From Monomorium pharaonis (taxonomy: Eukaryota; Arthropoda; Insecta; Hymenoptera; Formicidae), in NCBI RefSeq assembly GCF_013373865.1, contig NC_050469.1:4582042-4646041 (forward strand): a stretch of 64,000 nt of DNA. The letters run 5' to 3'. Shown in pieces: positions 25,136 to 38,276 of this stretch. Each line of letters starts with the position of its first letter. The first letter of the stretch is position 1. The notes below the pieces were generated by a model. That model was given only the letters and a program-made list of their open reading frames with translations, was not told the origin of the DNA and ran no database searches. The position numbers were made by a program, and so were the translations under genes.

Positions 25136-25760
25136 AGGTCTTCTTTGTTTTAAGAAATTTCATTTTTTTTATGTCACTTTTGAAGCAAAAGTACGTTAAT
25201 ATATATTGTCACGTCGATATTTTTTAATATATAGTTAGGAATTTTTCGTTAAATTACCTCACATACTAAAGTCAAAATTGCAAAAAAATCTTTACGACAA
25301 CATAAAGAGTGCATAGACACATGTTAAAGCGGTCACATTTGCATCAAATGTAATCATCATATTAAATGTAACTTTATAAATTCATTAGATACGGGTCGCG
25401 TAATTCCAGCATCTTGCGAATAGCTTTATGACATTTTACGAGCGTACACGCGCAAACAAGATTACCTTCCTTCCGCTCGTCCCGCACAATCCCGTAGTCT
25501 TTTATCTCCGATGACCAGAGCGCGTGGTTAGACGACAGAAAATAGTTACCCGCAAACTTCCCACTTAAAGCAATATTCCGAAGATCGCAAAAATCTCAAC
25601 CATTAGAAAGTTCCGTCGAGTCGAGTTCCTCTTTCCGAAGTCGTCAACTTTCAGGATGGAGGACGAGACGCACGAGAGAAATGCTCGATGGCCCTTTTGT
25701 TCGAGACAATGCCGGTGTGCATACGGATACGCACATAAAAGGAGGATACTTTTAAGGTCA

Positions 25761-25779
25761 GGGGGTGGGGGAAAAGGGG
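25761..25779 (+). other. G-rich run (GGGGGTGGGGGAAAAGGGG)
   Basis: Three G tracts in tandem, marginal for a quadruplex. Confidence 0.45.
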
Positions 25780-26899
25780 TCGAAAAGTGGCTTTAGTCTA
25801 CCGAGATGAAACGTTATGCGAGCTGCTATAATAGCTCCTCGTGGACCGGGATGTCTCCTTCTCGAGCATCTTCGACGTTTATCCCGGCGGTATTGCGTTT
25901 ATTTTCCAATTTAGGTCAATTTGCGGCAGGCATCGATGTCTTTCCTCGGCTCACCGATATAATGCGCCCTGACGCATACATTATGTTACTAACCGGCGAC
26001 CGCCTAACAATGTTGTAGTTTTGAAAAATTGCCACTGGGAGCTGGTGCGACACGTAATTTAACGCATGAAGTCGCCGCCGTTGACTCACTCTGCCTCCCT
26101 ACCTGCCTCCCATCTTCTCTCTCTCCCGTTTATAACGAGATAAAATTCTATCTTGCGGGTACAAAATTTTATCTCAGCGTTTGGACATGTTTCGCGTTAA
26201 CGGGAAAACATAACGCGATGAATCCATATATATAATAAATATAGCAAAATCACCATTATATTTATTCGAGAGAACGGTTAGAAAAACGAATTAAATCGTT
26301 ATTTACATTTTGCAATAGGGTCGTTAATAACTAACCTCACAAAATCATACTAACATGGTTTATGATAATCAGAGAAAATTATTTTACACTGCCCCTCCCA
26401 TTGATGTGTGTCTTAATTATATCCGACATCGATTGTATTCCACACCGTGCTCAAGTAAACTGATATAATGTCGCATAACGATATGTAAATCACGTTCTGA
26501 TTTTACACCCAATTTAACACAGTAATTGTATTTGAAAAATTGTTAATACAGTAATCAATGCGGAACATTAATCAATGTAATTGCCATTATTTCGTTATCA
26601 TTTTCCCGATAAACAGTGCCGCGCCGAACGAACAACGTCGTTTCGGCAATTTTCGTTTGTTAAAAAAGTTATTATTAAGTCGTGAAATGCAATATCGTTT
26701 TACAACTTAATAATAATTAGCGAACGCAGAGGTGTCTAGCGAACTAATATGCATATTTTTCAATTTATTACACTAGAAGTTCATGATATGACTGTAGAGC
26801 TTCGCGTTTAATTAAATTCCACGAACGGACAAAAGTGACGGGGGGAGATTTGCACAAAAAAATTCTCTTCCAGATGGACTATTAGAACTCGATAAAGAG

Positions 26900-26953
<54 letters not shown>

Positions 26954-26956
26954 TTC
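26900..26956 (+). repeat. (CT)n microsatellite
   Basis: A CT tract of about 57 bases with CTTT interruptions. Confidence 0.95.
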
Positions 26957-29290
26957 AAATTATTATACAGAATTTTCTCGTGAGATTTTTTTTGCGATCA
27001 GCTTTTTTTATTCGCGCTCCGCCGAGATGCGAAATGTCTACAAGCATCCACATGAAGCGTATCATCTTATGTGCGAGCCTCATGTATTTATATGCACATA
27101 ACTATATAGATATATATACGAGAATACATAAACGAAGACGCGCATGTATGTATATCTGTACGAGGCCCGTCCTGTCGTAAATCTCGCTGCGAAATCATAA
27201 TGCAGAAAATGCACTGGGCGGATTACGATCTTATTTGTCGCGCGCGAAAGCAGTTCGTAAGTTTGAAAGAAAGATTCCTCGTAAACCTTCGAAATGACCG
27301 TCTACCGCATTCGACTGTGTCTACCGTTCAATGTTATATCATCCAAGGTAAAAACGAGGTGACGAAGGGCGAGACGCGTATGTTTCCACCAGATGCAGAA
27401 GACACACATATTTCTGGTGATCAAATTCAAATTTAAAATTGCACAAGTATGAATCGAGCATGATTAAATTTGGAGCTCTTCAGATCGATAATCGACGAAA
27501 CGCGCCTTCTTATCGTTGCGAAGTAACAGCGAGCACTTTACATTACACGATAGTTATTCTATGAATAGTTGTTAATTACAGCCGAGCAACGTGAATTCGA
27601 TGTGAAGCTTAATCCATTAACATTTAATCCTTTAATTTAAGAATTCATTCGTTAAAATCGTACTCTGTACGTTTCTTCTGGCGCTTAAAATACCAGTGTT
27701 TAAAAAAAAGCATTCGACTGAAAGCAAAAAATTTAAATAAATAATCTAAAGTCTGTCGATTAGTAGTTAAACCTTAATTACATAATTAAATCTGATCTAT
27801 TAATTAATCGCTAATAGCCAATGGGCCTATTAACCAACGGATAGTCATTTCCGATAGCTATCAAATATATTTTATGGTATCAGAATATAACGCCTCGCGT
27901 TATAAGATTTATTAGAGTATCTGGTTTCTGATGGGATCCGATGCTTATTTCTGAAAATACAAAATACATGATGTCGGTATTAGCTGTCAGAATGTCAACA
28001 TACTTTCATTTAATACAGAAACGAAAACGAAGGCGCAATATCGCTCCTAAGGGCGCCGTCTAAATCGGGGGTTTATTGCCGCACGAAAATCTCGAGACGG
28101 CAATCTCGAGATCGGGTCCCTACTCCCTCGCCTACCCCTCCCCCTCTTATCACGTGAGCTTTTTGACAAACTCCCACAGAAAGGCACTCCGTTTTAGCTA
28201 GTGGCGTGACTCGCAGTGGAAACGTGATGTGAATTCGTGACCGGGGCGTCGCGCGGGGACGTTCGTTCGTTCAGTTCATGTTTGCCAATTAAGACGGAAA
28301 CCGGTAATTGGCGGGTCATCGATTGATTACGCAGCGACCGAATTAAACAAAGGGCCCTCCCTTTGCGCGAATATATATGTGTAGGCGTGTTTGCACCGCT
28401 GGTCATCGACGTAAATCTGCGCCACACAGATCACCGATTGACGGCATATTGACGAGAAAAGACGCTGATATGCGAGAGGATTTGTAATATATTATTATCG
28501 AGAGTTCGGTTGCAGGAATATGTATACACGTTCTCCTCTGTTAGATAATAAGCGAATTGCCATTAATTCACTGTTATTTTTTTTCTTGGGCGCGCAATTA
28601 AAGCGATCTTTATAGGAAAACGGCATGAGAAATTTTTCTTTACAATCACGAATTATTGAAAAAATTATTCCTGTTCCAAAGAAGCTGTTTTACATACCAA
28701 ACTTGAAAATAATATTTTTTTAGATAACAAACCATCAACTCTTCAGAATCCGAGTTCGCATAAATTTTAGACTTTAAGCCATTGTCTCGTGGGGAGTTAC
28801 GCTATTATAAAATAAGCCTATTGTGAGAGAAGTAGTACTATGCGATTAAATTATGTTGTGCCACGGATTTACCGCATAGTCATGCAGCTGAGTACACACT
28901 TAAAGTTGAGATAATTAATAGTTGGTCAGAAATGTTCATCGATTTTATCGATTTAGCGATTGCTTCGCTCTATGCTTGATAAATTCAAAGCGTATTGAAA
29001 AGTTTCTTACGTATTGCACGTATAAATTTGATTTCTCGTTTCTCTTTCTCACTTTTCTCTCTGTTACGAATTATACTAATAATAGGCAACAAAATCGTGA
29101 TGTAAACATGATTTATGGACGTGTAATGGAGCAAAAACTAGTCACGCATATGATATCAACGCTGAGCAAATATTCAAATCTATTTGATATCATTTTTCTG
29201 CTTGACATTCTTTATTAGTTCATAAATTTACGATAAGGGATTTATAAACCTCGTGAGATAAAAAGAAAAGTACTTTGTGTAATAACTACA

Positions 29291-29313
29291 AATAATAATA
29301 ATAATAATAATAA
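29291..29313 (+). repeat. (AAT)n microsatellite
   Basis: Seven to eight AAT units in A+T-rich DNA. Confidence 0.9.
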
Positions 29314-29767
29314 AACTAAATGCAATAATTGTGTGATTTTATGTACTAAATAAGTTCATAGAAACTTACAATTTATATTTAAATCAGAGTTATTTCATTC
29401 GCTATTAAGATAAAAAAATTATCCGCTAAATGTGTACATGAGCCTTTTTGAATCAATTAAACTGATTAAAATATATATTTCATAATTATTTACAATTTCA
29501 CTATTTTGTCCGTTATTATATATTAAATATTTATTAAAATCAGTTGATCGTTACATGTCCTTTAATAGAAGGTGCAAACGACGTTGTCATCAACATTTTA
29601 TAACCTGGACGTTCTACTTTCTTCAGATTCGCTGATACGTCCCAAAAAAGTGCATTACCTAACTGCACTTAACACAACGAACAATAGTTCCCGTGTTCGC
29701 AGTACACGTGAGCCGAGAACCATTGTCCCGGTGCCAAGTACAGGTGCGACAATGGTCTTTCGTTTTT

Positions 29768-29787
29768 GCGCGTACGATCGTACGCGC
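29768..29787. repeat. Perfect 20-bp palindrome, CpG-rich
   Basis: GCGCGTACGATCGTACGCGC is self-complementary and contains six CpG steps. It lies in a G+C-rich block in which frames on both strands are open. Confidence 0.9.
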
Positions 29788-31529
29788 GCGCATCTCCCGG
29801 CTACCGCGACTCGACGAGACTCAATTGACTTAGCCGACGCGATGACGACGTGGATTGCCGGCTCGCTATCGTTTTCGTCGACGCTTAAAGAGCCGGGGAA
29901 GAGCTGTTCACTCGCTCGTTCAATAGGAAATGGGGCAGGTCTGAAACGCCGCTTATATACGATCATGATTACCGTGTACTCGTCCAGAGTTGTTGCGGGC
30001 TGGTTTAGCACGTTAACTGTCGGTGGAAGCTACATGCAATTCGCTTGTTTCCGTTTAATGCGCCTTGAGATGCAACGCCCGGTGCCACACAAAGCCCACT
30101 GCGAGCATCACGGTCGCGGTTGTACACATCCACATATCACGTGTACCGAGCGACGAAAGATCATTTATTCTCGTGAAAAGATGATGCACTGAAGATTTAT
30201 TTCCGCGCACCATCGCGAACATTTATTATTTCATATGATAAAAGAAAGTACAAGTGCATATACAAGGTATAAATATATAGAACAATGTAAAACGGCATAC
30301 AACAACTCGCGGGTCCGTATGTTTTTACGGTATAAATTTTTTTTACTATTTCAGATTGTGTAATAACAAGTTGCTTATGCAATAATGTTATTTTTCGATC
30401 AAGTTAGCTATATAATACGAAAACTTGTGGCAAACAACAAAGTAATTAAAACGTTCAGAAAACATTTTCAGAAATCATAGTTGAGAGAATTAATCAAATA
30501 CATTTGTCCATTATTCCATTACTGTTCTGTCAAAACATCTAATAAATTAATGGTATACAAAATAATATTTTATATGAATATATAAAAACAACTGAACAAG
30601 AAGAAACTTCATAAATACGTTCTTCATGTGTTTGTCGATATAATTATATATACATTTAGGTTTTGTTAGTATAAAATCGTATGAAAATCTTATAACAAAG
30701 TATATCGATTACATACTCATCAAGCATTTAAGTGCGGGACATTAAAGGATTACGAACATGATTCTTCTCAATCGGCTTTGTGAGACTCAAGCTTTCAAGG
30801 TATGGCTATCCGATCCGCTTATATTCTCCTCCCACCTGAATTGCATCTAATTGCTAGGTTGTGTGGTTTAGATTTGGCTTAATTATTACTTTAAAAAATT
30901 GATCACAAATTAGTATAAAATATATAGAATTTCATCTTTGATTTATTTCCGTACCTTATAGTTAATGTCAGAATATTTTATTTTGTTAAAAAAAAAATCT
31001 GACGATTGACCTTCTACGAGCAATTTTGGGACAATTTCCATGCCGGATATTAATTCCAAGTATTCGTTGAAATAAAACTTGCTTAGAAATTTGATGCTGT
31101 TTTCATATGAGAAGGAGCTATCGCAGGGTAGGGTATCGCAGAGTAGCGGAAGAATTTGCCGAGTAAAGGAAAAAACGCTCGAAGAGCTTCAGGTTCCTTG
31201 AGACTTTAGAGAGCTCGGAACGCGATGCTCTCGTACGACACAGGCGGGAAAAATAGGATAATGCACAGCGAAGTTCCGGAGGAATAAAAAGACAGGTAAA
31301 AATCGTGCCTCTTTCGAAGATGGAGAAGCGAAAGAAACTTTCAGCGCGTCGATAGCCGGCAGATAAGGACGGAACAACGAAATTTATAGCGTGGCAAGAT
31401 AGCAACACCCACGAATCCGTGGCGTATGATGCCGTTCAGGAAGACGGAGAGTCGGCCAGGACCAGGACGACCCTGTTTACGAAAACATTACGCATTCTTT
31501 CCCCGCCGGCAAGAAACACGTGAACTCAC

Positions 31530-31561
31530 CCTCGATATCCGAGATTTATCGCCTCGGCCAT
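31530..31561 (-). CDS. Candidate minus-strand start exon (M-A-E-A-I-N-L-G-Y-R)
   Basis: Read on the minus strand, AAATATGG gives an ATG at 31561-31559 followed by ten open codons and a donor GAGG|GTGAGTTC, with GT at 31529-31528. Unspliced, the frame hits TGA at once. It lies in a moderately CpG-rich block (31.1-32.0 kb). This is a splice-signal and context call only. No family was recognised and a chance match is quite possible. Confidence 0.15.
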
Positions 31562-32231
31562 ATTTCGCTCGTGTTTCTGATTATTATTGCCTGTGAAATT
31601 ATGGATGCGGACGCGTTGATGTATCTGCCGCGATTGACTGGAGACGGACTGCGCGTAAGATTCAAGATCGCGGACCGATTCCAATGCTTGCGGATACTGT
31701 CAGAGTGGTCGCTGCTTTCGAATACGTCGTCGCTGCGATCTATCGCGAACACGTAGCGCAAAGTGCAACGAGCTGTCTGAATGCTCGGCCAGCTGGAATA
31801 TAAAGCAGCCCGCCGTTGCCACCGTGCCGCTGTAAATGGCGACGGTTATTGCTACTTTCCTGTTATCAAGCCGATTTGTTTCGGCATGCTGCTTTAGGCC
31901 AGAGGGGAACGAAATTTTCTAGCGTGCTACGCGATCGACGATTACGCCATGCGAACTATATTTCGCGTGTGGACGTGATAGATAACATCGCATCTAGAAT
32001 TGGAATGCGGCGATGATCGCTGCTTGTCATCTTTTGACAAATAAAGAATAAAATTCGAATATCCCTTGTATGCAAGAGAAATTTATTGGATTTCCGGAAC
32101 GATTTCCTTGTCACCATGTAAATTTATTAATTTCCGAATATTTATGATATATCAATATGCAAAAAATATAATTGTATTTTATAGATTTTTTTATTAAATT
32201 AAAATTATCGATCTTGAATACATTTTGCTCT

Positions 32232-32268
32232 TGTGTATGTGTGTGTGAGTGTGAGTGTGAGAGAGAGA
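32232..32268 (+). repeat. Compound (GT)(GAGT)(GA) repeat
   Basis: A GT-rich run passes into GAGTGT and then GA repeats. Confidence 0.85.
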
Positions 32269-34380
32269 AAAAAGAGAAAGGGCACTGAAGACGAATTATT
32301 CATCTCATTTAGTATGGGAGTATCAGATATTCAATATCCTGTCTTCTGGTTCGTCTAATGAACGGTAGTCCTTAATCGATATTATTTGCGATATCAAATT
32401 TCACATAAATTTGGATCGCATCGCAGCTGGCCGCAGTAGGAAACGTTCTCTGGGAATATTCGTTATCATTATCAGATCGCGCCGTGATATTTTACGATTT
32501 CTACCGCGCGGAGCGTGGTACGTCGTATTTATCGGTTACAATATGAATTGTAAAACACATTGCCTCGACCAACGATCGGCCATTGCTAACGCCAGCCGTT
32601 AGTGGCATTGTTACGATCCGTTTCGGCGTACCCGGGCGCTCGCGAAAATTTTTGGACGGCGAAAAATTTATCGGGCTACTTCTCGTGCGCAACGTCGTGA
32701 AAAGATTCACAGGTGTAAACGCGTGTACTAAACCATAGATGCGGAGAATATCGGGAAACGTATTACACTTTTGTGCCGGGAGTGTCTGAGCTGGTCTTGC
32801 GCAATGGTGTACACCGAAGCGGAACTTATCCGCGATCGATCGCGCCGTTGAAACTAGAGTTTAAACTATAACGGGTTACATTGGTGACAAAAATTGAATA
32901 TCAAATAATAACCGACGCTTACATCGCTGTATAGAATCTCCAATGACGTTAAAGCATCAAACGGATTTTGCAATGATAATAGTGTGCAATGATGCATTAT
33001 AGTTTACAGAGCTCTGTATAGATTATGCATAACTTATTCGCACTATTGAATCGAATATATTATCGAACTACAGCTCTAATTCTATCACGGAATATTTTTG
33101 AAATGAAAATAATACGTAACAAAACGATATTTATGTTACAGAGCTAAATAAATTTCGAAAAAGATTTATTAATTTCTCACGAAAATTAAATTAAACCGAG
33201 TGTGAATTATCAACAATCATCAGGTTGCATCATTGAAATTGTATCTCATAGTTTCAATTTTCGGATACAAAAATTTTTCAGAAATATTTATGTTTAATAA
33301 ATCAAACTGAACAGATATACCAACTTTAGTATATTATTATAATATTATTACAATAGCCTCTATCAGATTATAAATTTTATCGAATAAATTTGTACCGCTG
33401 TTTTAGAATTACCGTTGCGAATGCAAAATATGTTACTTTGACACAGACTCTCTTGTGGACCCATATGGTGTCAAATTGTTTTCTGTGTTACTTGAACAAG
33501 AGGATACATATTCACAGCTGCAATGCCATTTGCAAATTCATGTACGATTCGCCTATAAAGAAGACGTAAATCGTAAGCAATACTAGGACGATATAAAATT
33601 GCACTACCACGAAAAGAGAGCCGTTAAAGAAGAATGATGTAGCATACAAAATTGTAAATACAATTTGCTTAATATCGATTGATAATATTTTGATATTTAT
33701 GAGCGAAAAACGTGGGCAAAAGTTTCTTTATGCAAAAAAAAAACATTTTTAGTATAATGTTCGTTAGAGATTATTTTGCTTTTATATTATATTTTTCCTC
33801 TCTTTCTTAATGTTATATCTATATTGAAACATTTTTTATAAAAGCTTATACTTTTAATTAAGAATATCATAAAAGACGATGATGTTTGAAAATGCTCGAG
33901 CACACTGAGTATTGTCACCTTGCTTCTTAGCAGAAATTCTCTCTGATTATTAAGAAAAATGATCTGTGAATGATAAAATAAAATAATAAAATAATACTCA
34001 AATCGATGTTAAACTTGTGTGTTTGGAAATTCAAAAAACTTATTATATTTATCTACAAACAAAATGTTCATATAATTATTCTCATTGTGTGATTAATTTA
34101 ATTTTAACGACAATCATTTATCTTTAAAATTCGCTAGATTTTCATTTCTTTATAAAATTAAAATCAAAATTTAAAATAATTAAAAAAAAATAACTTCAAC
34201 AATTACATACAAATACATTCTTTTATCTGTTAATATTTCTATAAATTAATAAAGTTTTAATAATTCGCTAAAGCTTCAGATAATCATAAAATTTCAGATT
34301 TCAGATTAATTTCAGGTAATCATAAAAATTACTGAGGCATATAAAAAAATTCTATTACAAACCGTAGAAAAAAAATCCCC

Positions 34381-35990
34381 AACATGCGAAACGATTATTC
34401 CACAGAACAGCCCTCGTACGTATAAACCTACCTACATATCTACATGCGGTACTTTGTACGCGTCGTGACTCGAACGGCCGTTAGCCGTCATCTGTTAAGA
34501 ACACGTAAAGGAGCCGCAGGAACAAGCGATTTATCACCGCAGTCATTCGTAACGAGGCTGGCCGATATGCTAATAGAATGATAAGTTAAGAGAATGTACC
34601 GACCACGTCCGACCTCCCCCGCTCCGTCCTCTCTTTAACCCGTCGAAAGAGATACGCGTGGCGGACGGTAATCCGCCAATGTCCAAGCAATGTGTATACC
34701 GTGTGCATAGATAATTTATACACGTGAGCGCACATACCCACATACGTGAGCGCGCGCGCGCCGCGATCGTGCACGGGAACCGGTAATGGCATCAATCACT
34801 TGTTACAACCAATCAACCGTACGTTTCGTTATCCCGAACCGATGCGACGCGATGCATTCCCGCCCATTTCCAGTAAATCGCATTTAATACGCGCTATATG
34901 CGCCTGCCGTGCCGCTCGAGATTGCGCCGACAGGAAATTACATCGCGGCGTTTCTCGCGTTCGCTCGCCCAAGAAAGGGATGCGGCGGCGGCGGCAGCGG
35001 ATCCTATACCCGCACACGAGCTTTTCTCCCTCTCTCCGACTCTCATCAGTTCGAGCCGTCATTTCCGCACGCGGGGCTGCCTTGCGCCGACATGCGAACT
35101 GTGTCGCTGTCGCCTGTTTCCCTCCCGACAAACGGGACAAATTTTTGCCACTACGCACCCGGCACGAATTTCGGTTCACCATTGTGTTTTTCCATGGTGA
35201 CACGCCGACCACGTCCGAGCAGGTGAATTTTCGCTCGCCGGAGCGTGTCACGTTTTCCCCTTTGGCCGCGTAATTTCTAGATCAACAAAGAATGATTGTC
35301 CGATGTCCGTAAAGGCGATCGGCAAACATCCATGAAGCAATTTAACGAAAAGCACTTTCCGATTACGAACACGACGTCGCGTGTAAACGTGTGCGTGTTG
35401 CACATCATATGTGTACACAAATCAAATGTACATAAATCTTCGATTCCGTCGCGGATTTATTCCCTTGAGGTCGGATCAAACTTTTTTCTATTAACTTTCA
35501 TAAAGGTTTCGCGGAGCTGGGCGACCGTTTGCACCGACATGTATGATCATTAGCGTTCCTCGATGGCCATTCATTCCGATGACCTTTCACTTATGTTGGT
35601 TTCCGTTCGTCGTATCTACTTCGGTATATGTATGTACGGTACGTAGAGACAAGAACAACGGCAAGAAATGACAACGGGGAAAAGAACACCGCGGAGTCTC
35701 CTCGAGACGGGGAATATAATGGAAAGATAAAGAAACGCGATGTTTCTTCCTCCGCGAAGCCGGGTAAAAAGAGTGCGACGGAATGGAAAATATGGTCGGA
35801 CGGGTGCAAGAGAGGAAGAAACGTTAATATCACCGGTCGGAGAGTTCCTGGTATTTGTATCGCTTACAATTTACATTGAACACCCGCTATAAAGAACGCT
35901 TGTTCTCTTCGCCGGAGCATTCCGACGTGATTAAAAAGTCGGGACTCCCCTTCCGCACCGGCTGGTATCTCTCACACAATGGTAGACTCT
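34381..35990. promoter_or_regulatory. CpG-rich block (about 1.6 kb)
   Basis: A long CpG-rich stretch with four mutually overlapping frames of 100-175 codons at 34746-35273 on both strands. The longest starts only with GTG. This is the signature of low stop-codon density, not of a gene. It may be an unmethylated regulatory island or a non-coding exon, but no splice pair was convincing. Confidence 0.35.
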
Positions 35991-36982
35991 GAATAATTCA
36001 ATAAACGTGCGTTAATTCGCGCATATATATATTGTATATATATATGTACGCCGCGACACAATCGCCACGATTCGCTCTCTCATGTGTGCACGAATCCCCG
36101 AAAGAGACCCGGGAACTTTAAATTGTTAATTCACATTGATCAACTTGGAAAGATTTATAGAACGCTTCGGGAAGCATACGGACAAATAAAATATATTCGA
36201 GTAAATTTTGTTGTATGTTCATGTTACGTATTTTGTATAAATAAACGTTAATATTGCTAGTGTTGATTTAAAATACTCGCGTTGACATCAACATTGAAAT
36301 CACGCATTACAAATCTAATTTCTATATAGTATATTATTATATAAATTAATTAAAAAGTGTGTAAATAAGAGAGAGAAAGAGAGAAACTCTTGTAATTATT
36401 ATCATACAATTTTACAAGAGTATAATATTTCAATCAGATAACAAAAAGTATCATTAATGTACGTTCGTAAATATTTATATTGCAAGCATTATAGCAGATG
36501 TGCAAATATATGCGACATAAGATAAATAATCCACTGTATAGGACACATTAAATATGATTGTTTTTGCCATCAATAGTCTTCTGTTTTTAAACAAGATTTT
36601 CAGAGAGCTTGCGATAAACATAAAAATCTCTGCATTCGATTACGTTGTCTTTAAACTTGTTTTAATAATTTCAGCGCTGTTTCTAACTTGTTCCTTACAA
36701 TTATCCGTACATTACCAAAGGTTTTCTTGATATTTACATGTCTACAAAGAGTGTCGATAAAAGACGTGCTGATTAACAAACAAATGTTGTTGGTTATAAT
36801 GCGAAAGAATGTTATCGGGCTTCGCCAAACGTGAAACATGAATAATTATAAGTAATCATTCATAAGCAATTACAATCCATCCCATTCAATCGGATATCAA
36901 ATTTGTTTCAATTAATTTATATTCACGCAGGCGAATTCCGGTGCGGGGGCGAGCTCTCGGTGATTAACTGGCGTTACAAGTG
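35991..36982. other. A+T-rich non-coding
   Basis: Starts with a palindromic AT run at 36.02-36.05 kb. Otherwise no structure seen. Confidence 0.6.
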
Positions 36983-37105
36983 ATGCGCGTTGATTCGCGA
37001 ACAATGAATCATTTATGTCAAGCTATAGGGACGACCGTACCGTCGAAACATGGAGATTTGAATATGTTAATACCGGAGAAGAGCGCTGCTTGGCTGCAAA
37101 TTATA

Positions 37106-37145
<40 letters not shown>

Positions 37146-37240
37146 TCCGAGACGTCACGCGAACCGATGACGTCGACGTCCTCGTTTATGTCGACAGTCT
37201 TAACGTCACAGATTCAACCGAAATGTCAGCTATAATATAA
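36983..37240 (+). CDS. Hypothetical 85-residue ORF with a 13-serine tract
   Basis: An ATG-started frame runs 85 codons to TAA. Residues 1-40 are mixed composition. A (TCG)n run then gives 13 consecutive serines, followed by an acidic segment with D-V-D-V-L-V-Y-V-D, ending E-M-S-A-I-I. No signal peptide, membrane span or known domain was seen. An acceptor-like TTCACGCAG ends at 36929-36930, and a CpG-rich stretch follows it. TCG microsatellites also occur in non-coding insect DNA and the open frame is partly produced by the repeat. It could be a terminal coding exon, a small protein, or nothing. Confidence 0.15.
37106..37145 (+). repeat. (TCG)13 trinucleotide repeat
   Basis: Thirteen uninterrupted TCG units, in frame as serine within the hypothetical ORF 36983-37240. 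Confidence 0.95.
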
Positions 37241-37925
37241 TATCCATTCACCACTCGTAATGACTTGTACGGTACAGCGCGAGCGACTCCGCTGTAACGG
37301 TCGTTTGACTGATTCACATTCGCGTGTCGTTCTGCGTGGAATTCCACACGAAATGAGTTTCCACAAATTCACGATTGTTCCGTGTTAACTCACGCACATC
37401 GACTCGTTAATAGCTGACATGACTGAAATTACTGGAACTCTTAATTGTTAATTGTATCTCATTATACGATTTCGATTTATCTCACTCATGCCGCGGCACA
37501 CAAATTAATGCTTAACTTGATTCGACTACATTCATTTTCGAGTGCGCTTGATCCATTTTCAAATGGTAAAAACTGAAGTAATTGTGGAAAAACCAAGTAA
37601 TCGATGTAGTTTTTATAAAGCAATAGTAATCTAAAACTGCGATTTATTTACGCGCTTATCGTTATTACTTACATCTTGATTAATACGTTCTTATTGAGCA
37701 AATTTGAAATTTGAAACACTTTAACGCTTTAATTATCATGTCATTCATATATGGGTGGCGCAAAAATTTCCGCAAAAACGTTTATTTCAGACAGTTTTAT
37801 TTACTCGATAAAATATACTATTCAAGTAAGTATTTAATTTAAGATATTAAAGAAAAACAATATAAATTATGTTAAAACAAAAAAAGTGTCAAAATAATAT
37901 ATTAGATTTATTATTATTCAATATT

Positions 37926-37982
37926 GAAATCAACTTGGAGTCAAAGTGAATAAATTACAACTTGGGCCAAAAGTGAATAAAA
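37926..37982 (+). repeat. Short tandem repeat, about 28-bp unit, two copies
   Basis: CAACTTGGAGTCAAAGTGAATAAA-like text is followed by CAACTTGGGCCAAAAGTGAATAAA-like text, separated by a few bases. It lies in an A+T-rich stretch and has no other visible role. Confidence 0.6.
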
Positions 37983-38227
37983 ACAACTTTAAAATATACA
38001 TTCCAAATTAAAAAAATAAAATATATTTTTATATTTCTTGCTTAACAAATTAAGTATTAAAAATTAATTTTATAACTCAAACAAAAAACTTAATCTACTC
38101 TATCAGTACGTAATTTTATATAAAGAAAGCCCAACACATAAGGATATAGTTTCATAGGCAATAAAATTTTTATGGCCAATCGTTATAGGGCAGCGAATCA
38201 TCGCACAACGTCGTGTATGCGAACATA

Positions 38228-38276
38228 AAGGTATAGGTGTTAACGCAGAATATATTCGCGTTAACACCTATACCTT
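38228..38276. repeat. Hairpin with perfect 19-bp arms and 11-nt loop
   Basis: The left arm AAGGTATAGGTGTTAACGC (38228-38246) is exactly complementary to 38258-38276. The loop (38247-38257) itself contains the palindrome GAATATATTC, so the whole 49 bp is palindromic apart from one base. The outer flanks share CGTCGTGT on both sides in inverted order, suggesting a larger decayed foldback of about 38205-38322. It could be a transposon remnant or a structured RNA. Confidence 0.85.

Larger units (their letters stand above)
25136..31100. other. Alternating composition, no clear gene
   Basis: G+C-richer patches at 25.39-26.2, 27.0-27.6, 28.04-28.46 and 29.56-30.2 kb. In the last, a 206-codon plus frame has its first ATG only at 29752, and a 118-codon minus frame is open opposite it, so composition explains both. 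The rest is A+T-rich with microsatellites. Confidence 0.5.
31101..34380. other. CpG-moderate patches then A+T-rich stretch
   Basis: G+C-richer at 31.1-32.04 and 32.4-32.9 kb, then A+T-rich to 34.38 kb. It holds a GTAATCATAAAA-type direct pair near 34.27-34.33 kb. No recognised gene apart from the exon candidate at 31530. Confidence 0.5.

Noticed and set aside
29572..30192. 206-codon plus-strand frame
   Set aside because: The nominal start is GTG and the first ATG is at 29752. A 118-codon frame is open on the other strand, so composition explains it.
34746..35273. 175-codon plus-strand frame with 100-140-codon frames overlapping on both strands
   Set aside because: Four frames open at once in CpG-rich DNA indicate low stop density, not a gene. 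The longest has a GTG start.
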